Source: Akkermansiaceae bacterium (GTDB taxonomy: Bacteria; Verrucomicrobiota; Verrucomicrobiia; Verrucomicrobiales; Akkermansiaceae). Taken from it: DNA of 12,675 nucleotides. Positions 6,395-12,675 of the stretch are shown piece after piece; position 1 is the stretch's first letter, and each line of letters opens with the position of its first letter. The stretch spans positions 1 to 12,675 of the forward strand of contig JALZWJ010000223.1 in assembly GCA_023300065.1 (NCBI GenBank). The letters are read 5' to 3'. Made by a program: the position numbers and the translations under genes. Under the pieces are notes generated by a model that searched no databases, was not told where the DNA came from, and saw only the letters and a program-made list of their open reading frames with translations.

Positions 6395-7207
6395 GTGCCT
6401 CACTCCGCTCCTACTCCCGATTTCCGCTGTGCTCTCATAACCGGAGCCAGCTCGGGGCTGGGATTAGAGTATGCCCGCCAACTTGCGCCACACGTCGAGA
6501 CCCTGGTCCTCGTCGCGCGGCGTGAGACTCTCCTTGCCAAAATCGCGCAGGAGTTGGTGACCCGCCACCCGGCCCTCCGGGTAAAGACCTTCCCCTGCGA
6601 CCTCGCCGATGCCGCAGGCAGGAACCACCTCCTCAATTCCCTCTTCCAAGAAGAGCTCTACCCAGACTGCCTGGTCAATAACGCCGGCATGGGTGACTAC
6701 GGGGAATTTCGTACTTCAGCCTGGGGTAAAACAGAGCAGATGATCCGCCTCAATATGGAGGCCCTCACGCACCTGACCCACGCCCTCCTGCCCGGCCTCA
6801 TTGCACGGCGCGGAGCCATCCTTAATCTCAGCTCACTCGCTAGCGTGCTGCCCATCCCAGACTTCGCAGTCTACGCCGCGACCAAGGCCTATGTCACCAG
6901 CTTTAGCGAGGGACTACGACTTGAACTCCGTGATCATGGAGTCCGTGTCCTCGCGGTCTGCCCTGGCCCCGTGAAAACCGGCTTCGGAGAAATCGCCCGC
7001 CGTAACAGCGGAAGTAAACTCCCGGTGCAGGACGCCTTTTACGTCCGCGCGGAGCAGGTGGTCCGCGATTCCCTGCGGGCCCTTTTAAAAGACCGTGCCA
7101 GGATTTACCCCGGCCTCAAGGTCGCAGCAGCGGCCGCCCTAATCGGGCTCCTACCACTTGTGGCAGTCCGGCTGATGATGTCAGCTCGGCCAAGGCGCTC
7201 CGACTAA
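6395..7207 (+). CDS. Short-chain dehydrogenase/reductase (SDR)
   Basis: This is a classical SDR of 270 residues, an NAD(P)-dependent oxidoreductase with unknown substrate. The Rossmann-fold cofactor site is TGASSGLG (16-23) and the NNAG motif is at 95-98. The catalytic Ser147, Tyr160 and Lys164 (YAATK) are in normal register, and CPGPVKTGF (189-197) follows. ARR after the second strand (41-43) suggests NADP(H) preference. The C-terminus (about 242-262) is an unusual hydrophobic segment followed by RPRRSD, which could be a membrane-associated tail. The overall pattern fits the DltE/YqjQ-like COG0300 group. The start must be the GTG at 6395: the frame has a stop at 6380-6382, and no ATG lies before the cofactor motif. 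It lies 12 bp after the DUF6941-like gene and is probably in its operon. Confidence 0.93.
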   Translation: MPHSAPTPDFRCALITGASSGLGLEYARQLAPHVETLVLVARRETLLAKIAQELVTRHPALRVKTFPCDLADAAGRNHLLNSLFQEELYPDCLVNNAGMGDYGEFRTSAWGKTEQMIRLNMEALTHLTHALLPGLIARRGAILNLSSLASVLPIPDFAVYAATKAYVTSFSEGLRLELRDHGVRVLAVCPGPVKTGFGEIARRNSGSKLPVQDAFYVRAEQVVRDSLRALLKDRARIYPGLKVAAAAALIGLLPLVAVRLMMSARPRRSD

Positions 7208-7211
7208 GGCT

Positions 7212-7243
7212 TTAAAAAACAGTCCCTTCAGAGCGGACTTTTT
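7212..7243. terminator. Bidirectional terminator-like hairpin between SDR and ilvE
   Basis: AGTCC (7221-7225) and GGACT (7235-7239) form a 5-bp stem with a 9-nt loop. It is flanked by an A-run (7214-7219) and a T-run (7239-7243), so each strand reads a stem followed by U residues. It lies within the final coding codons of ilvE, just past the SDR stop. The stem is short, so strength is doubtful. Confidence 0.45.
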
Positions 7244-8084
7244 GACCGTAAGCGGTGATCAAACGCAGGCTCAATGGGCCTGGCTTACCATCGCCAATTT
7301 CACGATCATCGAGCTTCACCATCGGGATGGTTTCTGCGGCGGTTCCGGTGAGGAAGGACTCATCCGCCGTGTAGACGTCATAACGGGTCAACGAGACCTC
7401 ACGGATCACGATGTCTAGCTCATCACAAAGATCAAAGATGACCTGCCGTGTGATGCCATCGAGACTGCCATCAGAAACCGGCGGAGTTAGAACCACGCCC
7501 TTCTTTACGACGAAGACATTATCCCCCGTGCACTCCGCGACGTAGCCTTGCTCGTTGAGCATGAGCCCCTCTTTCGCGCCCGCTTTCAAGGCCTCGACTT
7601 TCGCCATGACGTTATTAAGGTAGTTGAGTGACTTTACTTGCGGACTGAGGCTGGCCGGGGTCGGGCGGCGGGTCGAGCAGGTCACTACTTCAAGGCCGTT
7701 TTCATAAAACTCCTTTGGGTAAAGGGTGATCCCAGAAGCGATGATGAACATTGAGGGCTTTGGGCAAAGGTAGGGATTCAATCCCAGATCACCCACCCCT
7801 CGAGTCACGACGAGGCGGATGTATCCATCCTGCAGCCCGTTCGCGCGGATTGTTTCGAGCGTGGCATCGCAGACTTCTTGCAGCGTCCACGGCATTTTTA
7901 GCAGGAGCGCTTTTGCGGAGAGGTAGAGCCGCTCGATGTGCTCTTCCAGCCGGAAAACGCGCCCGGCATAAAAACGAATGCCCTCAAAGATCCCGTCTCC
8001 ATAAAGGAGGCCGTGATCGAACACTGAAATTTTCGCCTCTGCTTCATCGACGATATTGCCATCTAACCAAATTTTACGACTCAT
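7212..8084 (-). CDS. ilvE: Branched-chain amino acid aminotransferase (class IV)
   Basis: This PLP enzyme interconverts leucine, isoleucine or valine with their 2-oxo acids, using 2-oxoglutarate/glutamate. The 290-residue length is typical. Family signatures are FDHGLLYGDGIFEGIR (22-37), the PLP-binding Lys151 in VKSLNYLNN (150-158), Glu184 in ECTGDNVF (184-191), and the phosphate-binding region ending GTAAETIPM. The KSLNYLNN and GTAAE patterns favour IlvE over D-amino-acid transaminase or aminodeoxychorismate lyase, although substrate range in this fold is hard to read from sequence. The ATG at 8082-8084 gives the standard short N-terminus. It lies 39 bp downstream of the TPR gene on the same strand. 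A -10-like TATCAA sits 6 nt upstream, so it could have its own start. Its last codons contain a terminator-like hairpin. Confidence 0.93.
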   Translation of the reverse strand: MSRKIWLDGNIVDEAEAKISVFDHGLLYGDGIFEGIRFYAGRVFRLEEHIERLYLSAKALLLKMPWTLQEVCDATLETIRANGLQDGYIRLVVTRGVGDLGLNPYLCPKPSMFIIASGITLYPKEFYENGLEVVTCSTRRPTPASLSPQVKSLNYLNNVMAKVEALKAGAKEGLMLNEQGYVAECTGDNVFVVKKGVVLTPPVSDGSLDGITRQVIFDLCDELDIVIREVSLTRYDVYTADESFLTGTAAETIPMVKLDDREIGDGKPGPLSLRLITAYGQKVRSEGTVF

Positions 8085-8090
8085 GATTTA

Positions 8091-8096
8091 TTGATA
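8091..8096 (-). promoter_or_regulatory. Possible -10 box for ilvE
   Basis: TATCAA on the minus strand ends 6 nt before the ilvE ATG, the same spacing seen at other starts here. No acceptable -35 is seen at 16-17 bp, so the call is weak. Confidence 0.25.
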
Positions 8097-8123
8097 CGGT
8101 TGATCTGTGTAATTCCTGATTTC

Positions 8124-8807
8124 CTAGGACTCTAATTCCTTCATCTTTTCCAAAATCACGGCCTTAGCGGTGATCGCATTTTCATCTTCAGGATGGTCTG
8201 CGAGGACTTCTTCAAAGCATTTCAAAGCAGCGGGCAGCTCCCCGAGCTCGGCGAGGGTCATACCGCATTCGTAGCGGGCAAGGACGAGATTCTCTTGCAG
8301 CTCAAGCGCTTTTTTAAGACTCGTGAGGGCTTCTATTTTTTTACCACGGAGGCGCAGGATCCGCCCTTGAGCATACCAAGCCGAGGCATCTCCAGGGGTG
8401 AGGTTTACCGCCTTATTCACGGCTTCTTCCGCATCAGCAGGGTAGTCGCCGTGCATGAGGGCGAGGGCGTAACTGACGTAGAGTTCCGAACGTTCAGGCT
8501 CTAATTCTAAAGCATCTTCATAGTGGGTGATGGCGAGGCTAAACTTACTCTGCCCGATCGCATCCGCGGCCTTCATGACAAGTTCATCCACCTCACTGAT
8601 GCCAAGCTCCTTGATTTTCACGATCGCCTTTTCAGCTTTCTCGGTCTCGCCGAGGGCATTTAAAACAACGGCATAGAGCTGCCAGCTCTGGACATCATTC
8701 GGATCTTCCACGAGGGCCGCCTCGATCGCCTTCAGCGCGGCGGGGAGGTCCCCGGATTGCGCGGAATCGATCGCGGCATTGTAATATTTGACATTCGGAC
8801 TGCTCAT
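8124..8807 (-). CDS. Tetratricopeptide repeat protein
   Basis: The 227-residue protein is almost entirely TPR helical repeats, about six units from residue 5 to the end. Each carries TPR-type positions, for example GDLPAALKAIEAALVEDPND and GELPAALKCFEEVLADHPED. TPRs form a curved solenoid that binds peptides or partner proteins; the partner here is unknown. No signal peptide or membrane segment is visible, so it is probably cytosolic. The ATG at 8805-8807 (MSSPNVKYY) is preferred over one nine codons upstream (8834), which would add a low-complexity WSSATSSP tail and crowd the divergent polX promoter region. It shares strand with ilvE, 39 bp apart, and is divergent from polX. Confidence 0.88.
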   Translation of the reverse strand: MSSPNVKYYNAAIDSAQSGDLPAALKAIEAALVEDPNDVQSWQLYAVVLNALGETEKAEKAIVKIKELGISEVDELVMKAADAIGQSKFSLAITHYEDALELEPERSELYVSYALALMHGDYPADAEEAVNKAVNLTPGDASAWYAQGRILRLRGKKIEALTSLKKALELQENLVLARYECGMTLAELGELPAALKCFEEVLADHPEDENAITAKAVILEKMKELES

Positions 8808-8853
8808 GGGTGAAGAAGTAGCAGAACTCCACACGATCCAGAAGGCCTTAGTC

Positions 8854-8881
8854 TTGCAAATCGCAGTCGTAAGACCATCTT
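8854..8881 (+). promoter_or_regulatory. Possible promoter of polX-lipB
   Basis: TTGCAA (8854-8859) and CATCTT (8876-8881) are 16 bp apart, and the -10 ends 7 nt before the polX ATG at 8889. Both spacings equal those of the strong promoter at 3043-3070. A leaderless transcript is predicted; no Shine-Dalgarno is seen. Confidence 0.55.
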
Positions 8882-8888
8882 CTTGCCA

Positions 8889-10622
8889 ATGCCTGACGTG
8901 ACCCGTGACACTTTGGTGAGCACTCTCGAAGAGATCGCCCTGCTTTTAGAACTGAAAGGTGAAAATCCTTTTAAGACCCGCGCCTACCGGAAGGGGGCGG
9001 AGATTGTGCAGAATTTCGATGGAGACATCGTCTCTCGCGCGGCGAAGGATGACTTAAAGGATATCAAAGGGATCGGTGATGCCTTACAACAAAAACTCCA
9101 CGAACTCGCCTCCACGGGGACCCTCGAATATCACCAGAATTTGCGGGCCGAGTTCCCCTCCACCCTCTTCGAGCTCTTCGAAGTTCAGGGACTGGGGCCG
9201 AAGAAAATCAAAGCACTTTATGATCAATTAGGAATCTCATCTGTCGCTGAATTAAAGGATGCGTGCCAAGGGGAAGAGATCGCCAAGCTCGCGGGATTTG
9301 GTGCCAAAACAGTGGATAAAATCCTCGCGGCGATTGCGAACCGTGAGAAATTTGCCGACCGCTTCCGCCTCGGTGATGTCGCGCCCTTAGCTGAGGTCTT
9401 GCTAGAGCGTCTGCGGGATCACCCAAAGGTTTCCCGCTCTGCGATTGCTGGATCGTATCGCCGCTCGAAGGAGACTTTACATGATCTCGACTTCCTGGTG
9501 GCCACGAACGAGGGAGCCGAGCTTACGAAATTTTTCGCGACCTTCCCCGAGGTTCACGAAGTCATCGTCCATGGCGACACCAAGGCCTCGATCCGCCTAG
9601 AAAACGGCCTTCAGTGCGACCTCCGCGCGGTGAGTAATCACCACTTTCCATTCGCTCTTCAGTATTTCACCGGCAGTAAGGAGCACAATGTCGAGCTGCG
9701 TTCACTGGCGCTGAAGAAGGGACTTTCCCTCAACGAATATGATTTCACCGGTGATGGCGAGATGCCGGAAGTGAATGAAGAGGCTGATATTTATAAAGCG
9801 CTCGGACTCGAATGGGTCGCTCCAGAACTCCGTGAAAACCGAGGCGAGATCGAAGCAGCGCGTGAGGGGACCCTTCCAAAACTGGTAGAACTTTCTCATC
9901 TTTGCGGAACTTTTCACAATCACACCACCGCTTCCGATGGGCAGAATACGCTGCAGGAAATGGCGGAAGCTGCACAGGACCACGGACTGCAATATCTGGG
10001 CATCGCCGATCACTCGAAGTCCTCCGTGCAAGCGAATGGCCTCAGTGAAGAGCGACTCACCGAGCAACTCGACACGATTGCAACACTCAATGAATCATTT
10101 GATGGCTTCGCCCTCATCGCGGGATCCGAGGTCGATATTCTGAAAGATGGGTCTTTAGACTTTGAAGACGAGCTTCTGAGCAAGCTGGACTACTGCGTGG
10201 CCTCCGTTCACAATGTCTTTAACCTGCCTGAAAAGGAGATGACGGCTCGCCTCATCCGCGCGATGGAAAATGAGTATGTGACGATGCTGGGACATGTGAC
10301 GGGACGCCTTTTACTCCGTCGAGACCCTTACGCGCTGAACATGGAAAAGATCATCGATTGCGCGGCGGAAACGCGCACCGTGATCGAACTAAACTGTAGC
10401 CCACGGCGACTCGATATGGATTGGCGTTGGTGGCACCGCGCGCGTGATAAAGGGGTGCTGACTTCTATCAACCCAGATGCCCACGCCACGGAACAACTCC
10501 AATACCTCGCCTTTGGCGCACGCCTCGCGAGGAAGGGATGGCTCCGCCCGGAAGATGTGGTGAACTGCCTTCCGCTGGCCAAAGTTCAGGAATGGCTCGC
10601 TTTGCCCAAGTCAAAAAGATGA
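8889..10622 (+). CDS. polX: DNA polymerase/3'-5' exonuclease PolX
   Basis: This bacterial family X polymerase fills gaps in base excision repair and carries a metal-dependent PHP nuclease. The 577-residue length is typical. An N-terminal 8-kDa-like region comes first. Helix-hairpin-helix segments follow: [12 protein letters not shown] (about 59-70), VQGLGPKKI and [12 protein letters not shown]. The nucleotidyltransferase core has AGSYRRSK (187-194) and the metal-binding Asp199, Asp201 (DLDF) and Asp244 (CDLRAV). The PHP domain begins with HNHTTASDG (343-351). It continues with GSEVDI, ASVHN and GHVTGRL, and ends with NPDAH (528-532). Both activities therefore look intact. The ATG at 8889 is chosen over a TTG two codons upstream because it sits 7 nt behind the putative -10. 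Its stop overlaps the lipB start as ATGA. Confidence 0.95.
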   Translation: MPDVTRDTLVSTLEEIALLLELKGENPFKTRAYRKGAEIVQNFDGDIVSRAAKDDLKDIKGIGDALQQKLHELASTGTLEYHQNLRAEFPSTLFELFEVQGLGPKKIKALYDQLGISSVAELKDACQGEEIAKLAGFGAKTVDKILAAIANREKFADRFRLGDVAPLAEVLLERLRDHPKVSRSAIAGSYRRSKETLHDLDFLVATNEGAELTKFFATFPEVHEVIVHGDTKASIRLENGLQCDLRAVSNHHFPFALQYFTGSKEHNVELRSLALKKGLSLNEYDFTGDGEMPEVNEEADIYKALGLEWVAPELRENRGEIEAAREGTLPKLVELSHLCGTFHNHTTASDGQNTLQEMAEAAQDHGLQYLGIADHSKSSVQANGLSEERLTEQLDTIATLNESFDGFALIAGSEVDILKDGSLDFEDELLSKLDYCVASVHNVFNLPEKEMTARLIRAMENEYVTMLGHVTGRLLLRRDPYALNMEKIIDCAAETRTVIELNCSPRRLDMDWRWWHRARDKGVLTSINPDAHATEQLQYLAFGARLARKGWLRPEDVVNCLPLAKVQEWLALPKSKR

Positions 10623-11248
10623 AGAAGCTAGACGTGCTAGACCTTGGAGATGGCCTCGATTTCCAAGAGACGTGGGACCACCAAGAGGCGATCGTGCAAC
10701 AGCGCCGTGATGGGGAAATTGGTGACACCGTTCTCCTCTTAGAGCATGCCCCTGTCTTCACGATCGGCCGCACCCGGGACCAGAGCAGCCTGCGAGATAC
10801 TGGCCAGCTCCCCCACCCTGTGGTGGAGATTAACCGCGGAGGGCAAGGAACCTATCATGGACCCGGGCAGTTGATCGGCTATGCGATTCTAGATCTTAAT
10901 ACGCGCGAAAAAGACCTTCACGAACATCTGCGCAAACTTGAGGAAACAATCATCATCGCTCTCAGGAAATTTGGGGTGGTAGGAACCCGCCGAGATGGCT
11001 TGACCGGGGTCTGGGTAGATGGCCGAAAGATCGCCTCGCTCGGAGTCGGGGTGCGGGCTTGGGTCACGCTCCATGGTTTTGCGCTCAATGTACAGGAAAT
11101 TTGCCTGCCCCCATTTCAAGCGATCACACCTTGCGGGATCGAAGGAGTGGCGATGACGTGCGCCGAAAAAGAAAAAGGCGCTCCCCTCTCAATGACTGAG
11201 ATGAAGAGCGCCATGTCTGAAGCTTTGCAAGAGGTCTTCGGGGCTTAA
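10619..11248 (+). CDS. lipB: Octanoyl-[acyl carrier protein]-protein N-octanoyltransferase
   Basis: LipB moves the octanoyl group from acyl carrier protein to a lysine of lipoyl domains (pyruvate and 2-oxoglutarate dehydrogenases, glycine cleavage H protein). This is the first step of lipoate synthesis. RGGQGTYHGPGQ (73-84) is the family signature. The catalytic Lys137 lies in GRKIASLG (135-142) and Cys172 in TPCGI (170-174). The length of 209 residues is typical. The frame is open further upstream inside polX, but the ATG at 10619 overlaps the polX stop by ATGA and gives the expected N-terminus. Expression is therefore probably translationally coupled to polX. No Shine-Dalgarno precedes it. 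LipA is not in the window. The stop overlaps the end of the convergent SPF-repeat gene by 4 bp. Confidence 0.95.
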   Translation: MKKLDVLDLGDGLDFQETWDHQEAIVQQRRDGEIGDTVLLLEHAPVFTIGRTRDQSSLRDTGQLPHPVVEINRGGQGTYHGPGQLIGYAILDLNTREKDLHEHLRKLEETIIIALRKFGVVGTRRDGLTGVWVDGRKIASLGVGVRAWVTLHGFALNVQEICLPPFQAITPCGIEGVAMTCAEKEKGAPLSMTEMKSAMSEALQEVFGA

Positions 11249-12675
11249 CTATCCCGATGTTCGCGGAACTGACGGAGGAGTTCGTCGATCGCATCCGTAT
11301 CAGCCTTGGGGACATTTGGCTGAGGCGGAACAGGTTTTGCTTCCAAATTTGCCTGGAAAGGTGACGGCGCAGCCTGATTTGCGGGAGCCGTAAAGATAGG
11401 AGGCGCTGGGGCAACTACGGCAGGAGCCGAGGGAGCAGCAGGCACCGAGAATCCCTGAGCTTGGACCGGAGCAGAAGCAAGGGCTGCTTTCGCCAATGCC
11501 GGATCAAACGGAGACTTTGAAGGATAGACCCGTTGGCTTCGACGGTCATCAGGAGCCGGCTCATTTCTGTATGGCGCTGCCGGGGCAACTGGAGCCATGT
11601 CCATGGCGGTCGTGGGCGCTTGTGCCGCTTCAAAAGGAGAATGTCGCTCCGGAGCATGCTGAGCCTGAGGCCGAGCGGGCGGAAGGGTCGACTGGGCTGT
11701 CGGGCTAGCTGCGGCAGCAACTTGGAAAGGACTCGCGACAGCAGCTGGGGCTTGAGCTGGGGCTGGGGCAGATTGCGCCTGGAATGGCGACGCTGCCTGA
11801 GTGGTTGCAGCTTCAAACGGTGAAGGCGTTTGCACGGGCGCGGCAGCCTCCAGTGGTGAAGGCGTTTGCACGGGCGTTGCGACTTCAAATGGTGAAGGAG
11901 TTTGCGCGGGCACCGCAGCCTCAAATGGTGAAGGCTCTTTTACCGCAGACTCAATGGGTGGAACCGAGCTAGCTTCTTTCGGGAAAGAACGCTCGTGAGT
12001 CGAAGCAACCGTCTCTTTCATCACGATTTCCTGAACAGGTGCAGTCACCTTGGAGGGAGCTGACGTGAATGGGGAGGCTTCCTTTTCAGGAGCCACTACC
12101 ACCGTATCTTTCACGACAATTTCTTCGACAGAAGCGGCTTTCTCAGGAGTTGCTTCGAATGGTGAGACATCCTTGGCGGGAGCCGCGGCCTTTGCTGGAG
12201 TCACCCCGACCGGTGATACATCCGCAATGGGAGCCGCAAACTTTGCCAGAGCAGCTTCGAATGCTGAGAGATCCTTGGCGGGAGCCACGGCCTTTGCTGG
12301 AGTTGGTTCGAATGGTGAGGCATCCTTGCTGGGCGTTACGGCCTTTACTGGAGTAGACTCGAACGATGAGGCATCCTTGGCTGGCGCTGCGGCCTTTGCT
12401 GGAGTTGATTCCAACGATGAGGCATCCTTGGCGGGAGCTGCGGCCTTTGCTGGAGTTGCTTCAAACGGTGAAGCATCCTTGGCGGGAGCTGTTGCCTTTG
12501 CTGGAGTGGACTCGAACGGTGAGATATCCTTGGCGGGCGTTGCGGCCTTTGCTGGAGTTGCTTCAAACGGTGAAGCATCCTTGGCGGGAGCTGTTGCCTT
12601 TGCTGGAGTAGATTCAAACGGTGAAGCATCCTTGCTGGAAGCTGCGGCCTTTGCTGGAGTTGCTTCGAACGATGA
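11245..12675 (-). CDS. Repetitive Pro/Ala-rich 'SPF' protein, 5' partial
   Basis: The minus-strand frame is open from the window edge to the TAA at 11247-11245, giving 476 visible residues; the N-terminus is missing. A TTG at 12414 is not a credible start, because the same repeats continue upstream of it. I do not recognise a family. From its N-terminal side the visible part holds four regions. First are ten 17-residue repeats like SPFEATPAKAAAPAKDA. Second are longer Val/Glu-rich spacers with VVKDTVVVAPEKEASPF. Third are 12-residue SPFEAA(x)PVQTP repeats. Last is an Ala/Pro/Gln-rich stretch with scattered SPFQ, SPFE and SPFD. The tripeptide SPF occurs 15 times. The protein closes with DAIDELLRQFREH, an amphipathic helix with I, L, L and F at i, i+3, i+4 and i+7. 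Most of it should be disordered. A linker, wall-spanning or scaffold role is possible but unproven. It overlaps lipB by 4 bp, tail to tail. Confidence 0.85.
   Translation of the reverse strand, partial: SSFEATPAKAAASSKDASPFESTPAKATAPAKDASPFEATPAKAATPAKDISPFESTPAKATAPAKDASPFEATPAKAAAPAKDASSLESTPAKAAAPAKDASSFESTPVKAVTPSKDASPFEPTPAKAVAPAKDLSAFEAALAKFAAPIADVSPVGVTPAKAAAPAKDVSPFEATPEKAASVEEIVVKDTVVVAPEKEASPFTSAPSKVTAPVQEIVMKETVASTHERSFPKEASSVPPIESAVKEPSPFEAAVPAQTPSPFEVATPVQTPSPLEAAAPVQTPSPFEAATTQAASPFQAQSAPAPAQAPAAVASPFQVAAAASPTAQSTLPPARPQAQHAPERHSPFEAAQAPTTAMDMAPVAPAAPYRNEPAPDDRRSQRVYPSKSPFDPALAKAALASAPVQAQGFSVPAAPSAPAVVAPAPPIFTAPANQAAPSPFQANLEAKPVPPQPNVPKADTDAIDELLRQFREHRDS
11819..11926 (-). repeat. 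Three 36-bp tandem coding repeats
   Basis: Units at 11819-11854, 11855-11890 and 11891-11926 each start GGTGAAGG on the plus strand. The first two share GGTGAAGGCGTTTGCACGGG. They encode 12-residue SPFEAA(x)P(x)QTP units. A degenerate fourth copy begins at 11927. Confidence 0.9.
12166..12675 (-). repeat. Ten 51-bp tandem coding repeats, reaching the window edge
   Basis: Ten contiguous 51-bp units encode 17-residue copies of S-P-F-E-(A/S)-T-P-A-K-A-(A/T)-A-P-A-K-D-A. Units nearest the window edge are most alike and those nearest 12166 are most diverged (SAFEAALAKFAAPIADV, SPVGVTPAK...). Units 12472-12522 and 12574-12624 differ at 3 of 51 bases. Their neighbours 12421-12471 and 12523-12573 share 33 identical bases, so a 102-bp dimer appears to have been duplicated. 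The array probably continues past base 12675. Confidence 0.95.

Noticed and set aside
8808..8834. Earlier ATG for the TPR gene
   Set aside because: It adds nine low-complexity residues and brings the start closer to the polX promoter; the second ATG gives a typical TPR start. Not fully excluded.
10538..10618. Upstream extension of lipB inside polX
   Set aside because: The extension is polX coding sequence in another frame; the ATGA overlap start at 10619 gives the standard LipB N-terminus.
11784..12629. Several open frames on both strands across the repeat region
   Set aside because: A 3n-length repeat without stops leaves other frames open by chance; the chosen frame alone keeps a sensible C-terminus and stop at the lipB end.
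12166..12675. CRISPR-like regular repeats
   Set aside because: The units are directly contiguous with no unique spacers and keep one reading frame; they are protein-coding tandem repeats.
1..12675. Defence, secretion, toxin-antitoxin, phage, IS or biosynthetic cluster genes; tRNA or rRNA
   Set aside because: I looked on both strands and saw no family motifs, terminal inverted repeats, cloverleaf or rRNA-like sequence.

Overview
The window looks like ordinary chromosome from a Gram-negative, moderately GC-rich bacterium. A lipobox lipoprotein, a PBP2-type peptidoglycan transpeptidase and scant Shine-Dalgarno signals support this. The gene mix and the basic RRM protein would fit Verrucomicrobiota or the wider PVC group, but that is an impression, with no marker gene to settle it. 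No rRNA, tRNA, CRISPR array, insertion sequence or phage gene is visible.

Layout. 1-762 (+) is the 3' end of a protein with two C-terminal EF-hand loops. It converges with and overlaps miaA (756-1643, -), the tRNA A37 prenyltransferase. Upstream of miaA, behind a good intrinsic terminator, lies an RRM RNA-binding protein with a very long Arg/Asn/Gly/Ser-rich tail (1732-2730, -). A 347-bp divergent intergenic region (2731-3077) carries a near-consensus promoter. It drives a lipoprotein gene (3078-3686, +), and a PBP2-like transpeptidase gene follows closely (3716-5881, +). After a hairpin and a second putative promoter come a small DUF6941-like gene (5966-6382, +) and a short-chain dehydrogenase gene (6395-7207, +). 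These converge on ilvE (7212-8084, -), which lies downstream of a TPR gene (8124-8807, -). The TPR gene is divergent from polX (8889-10622, +), which overlaps lipB (10619-11248, +) by ATGA. lipB converges with and overlaps a partial gene on the minus strand (11245-12675, open at the window edge) that encodes a repetitive 'SPF' protein.

The genes are mostly core cell functions: tRNA modification, RNA binding, cell wall, branched-chain amino acids, base excision repair and lipoylation. They form short transcription units and no single pathway. I did not find a convincing new multi-gene system such as a defence, secretion or biosynthetic island.

The least ordinary items are three. The SPF protein has ten 17-residue tandem repeats, then 12-residue repeats, then a conserved-looking terminal helix. 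Several gene starts sit about 5-9 nt behind a -10-like box, which suggests leaderless transcripts. The RRM protein resembles an SR/RGG-type architecture in a bacterium.
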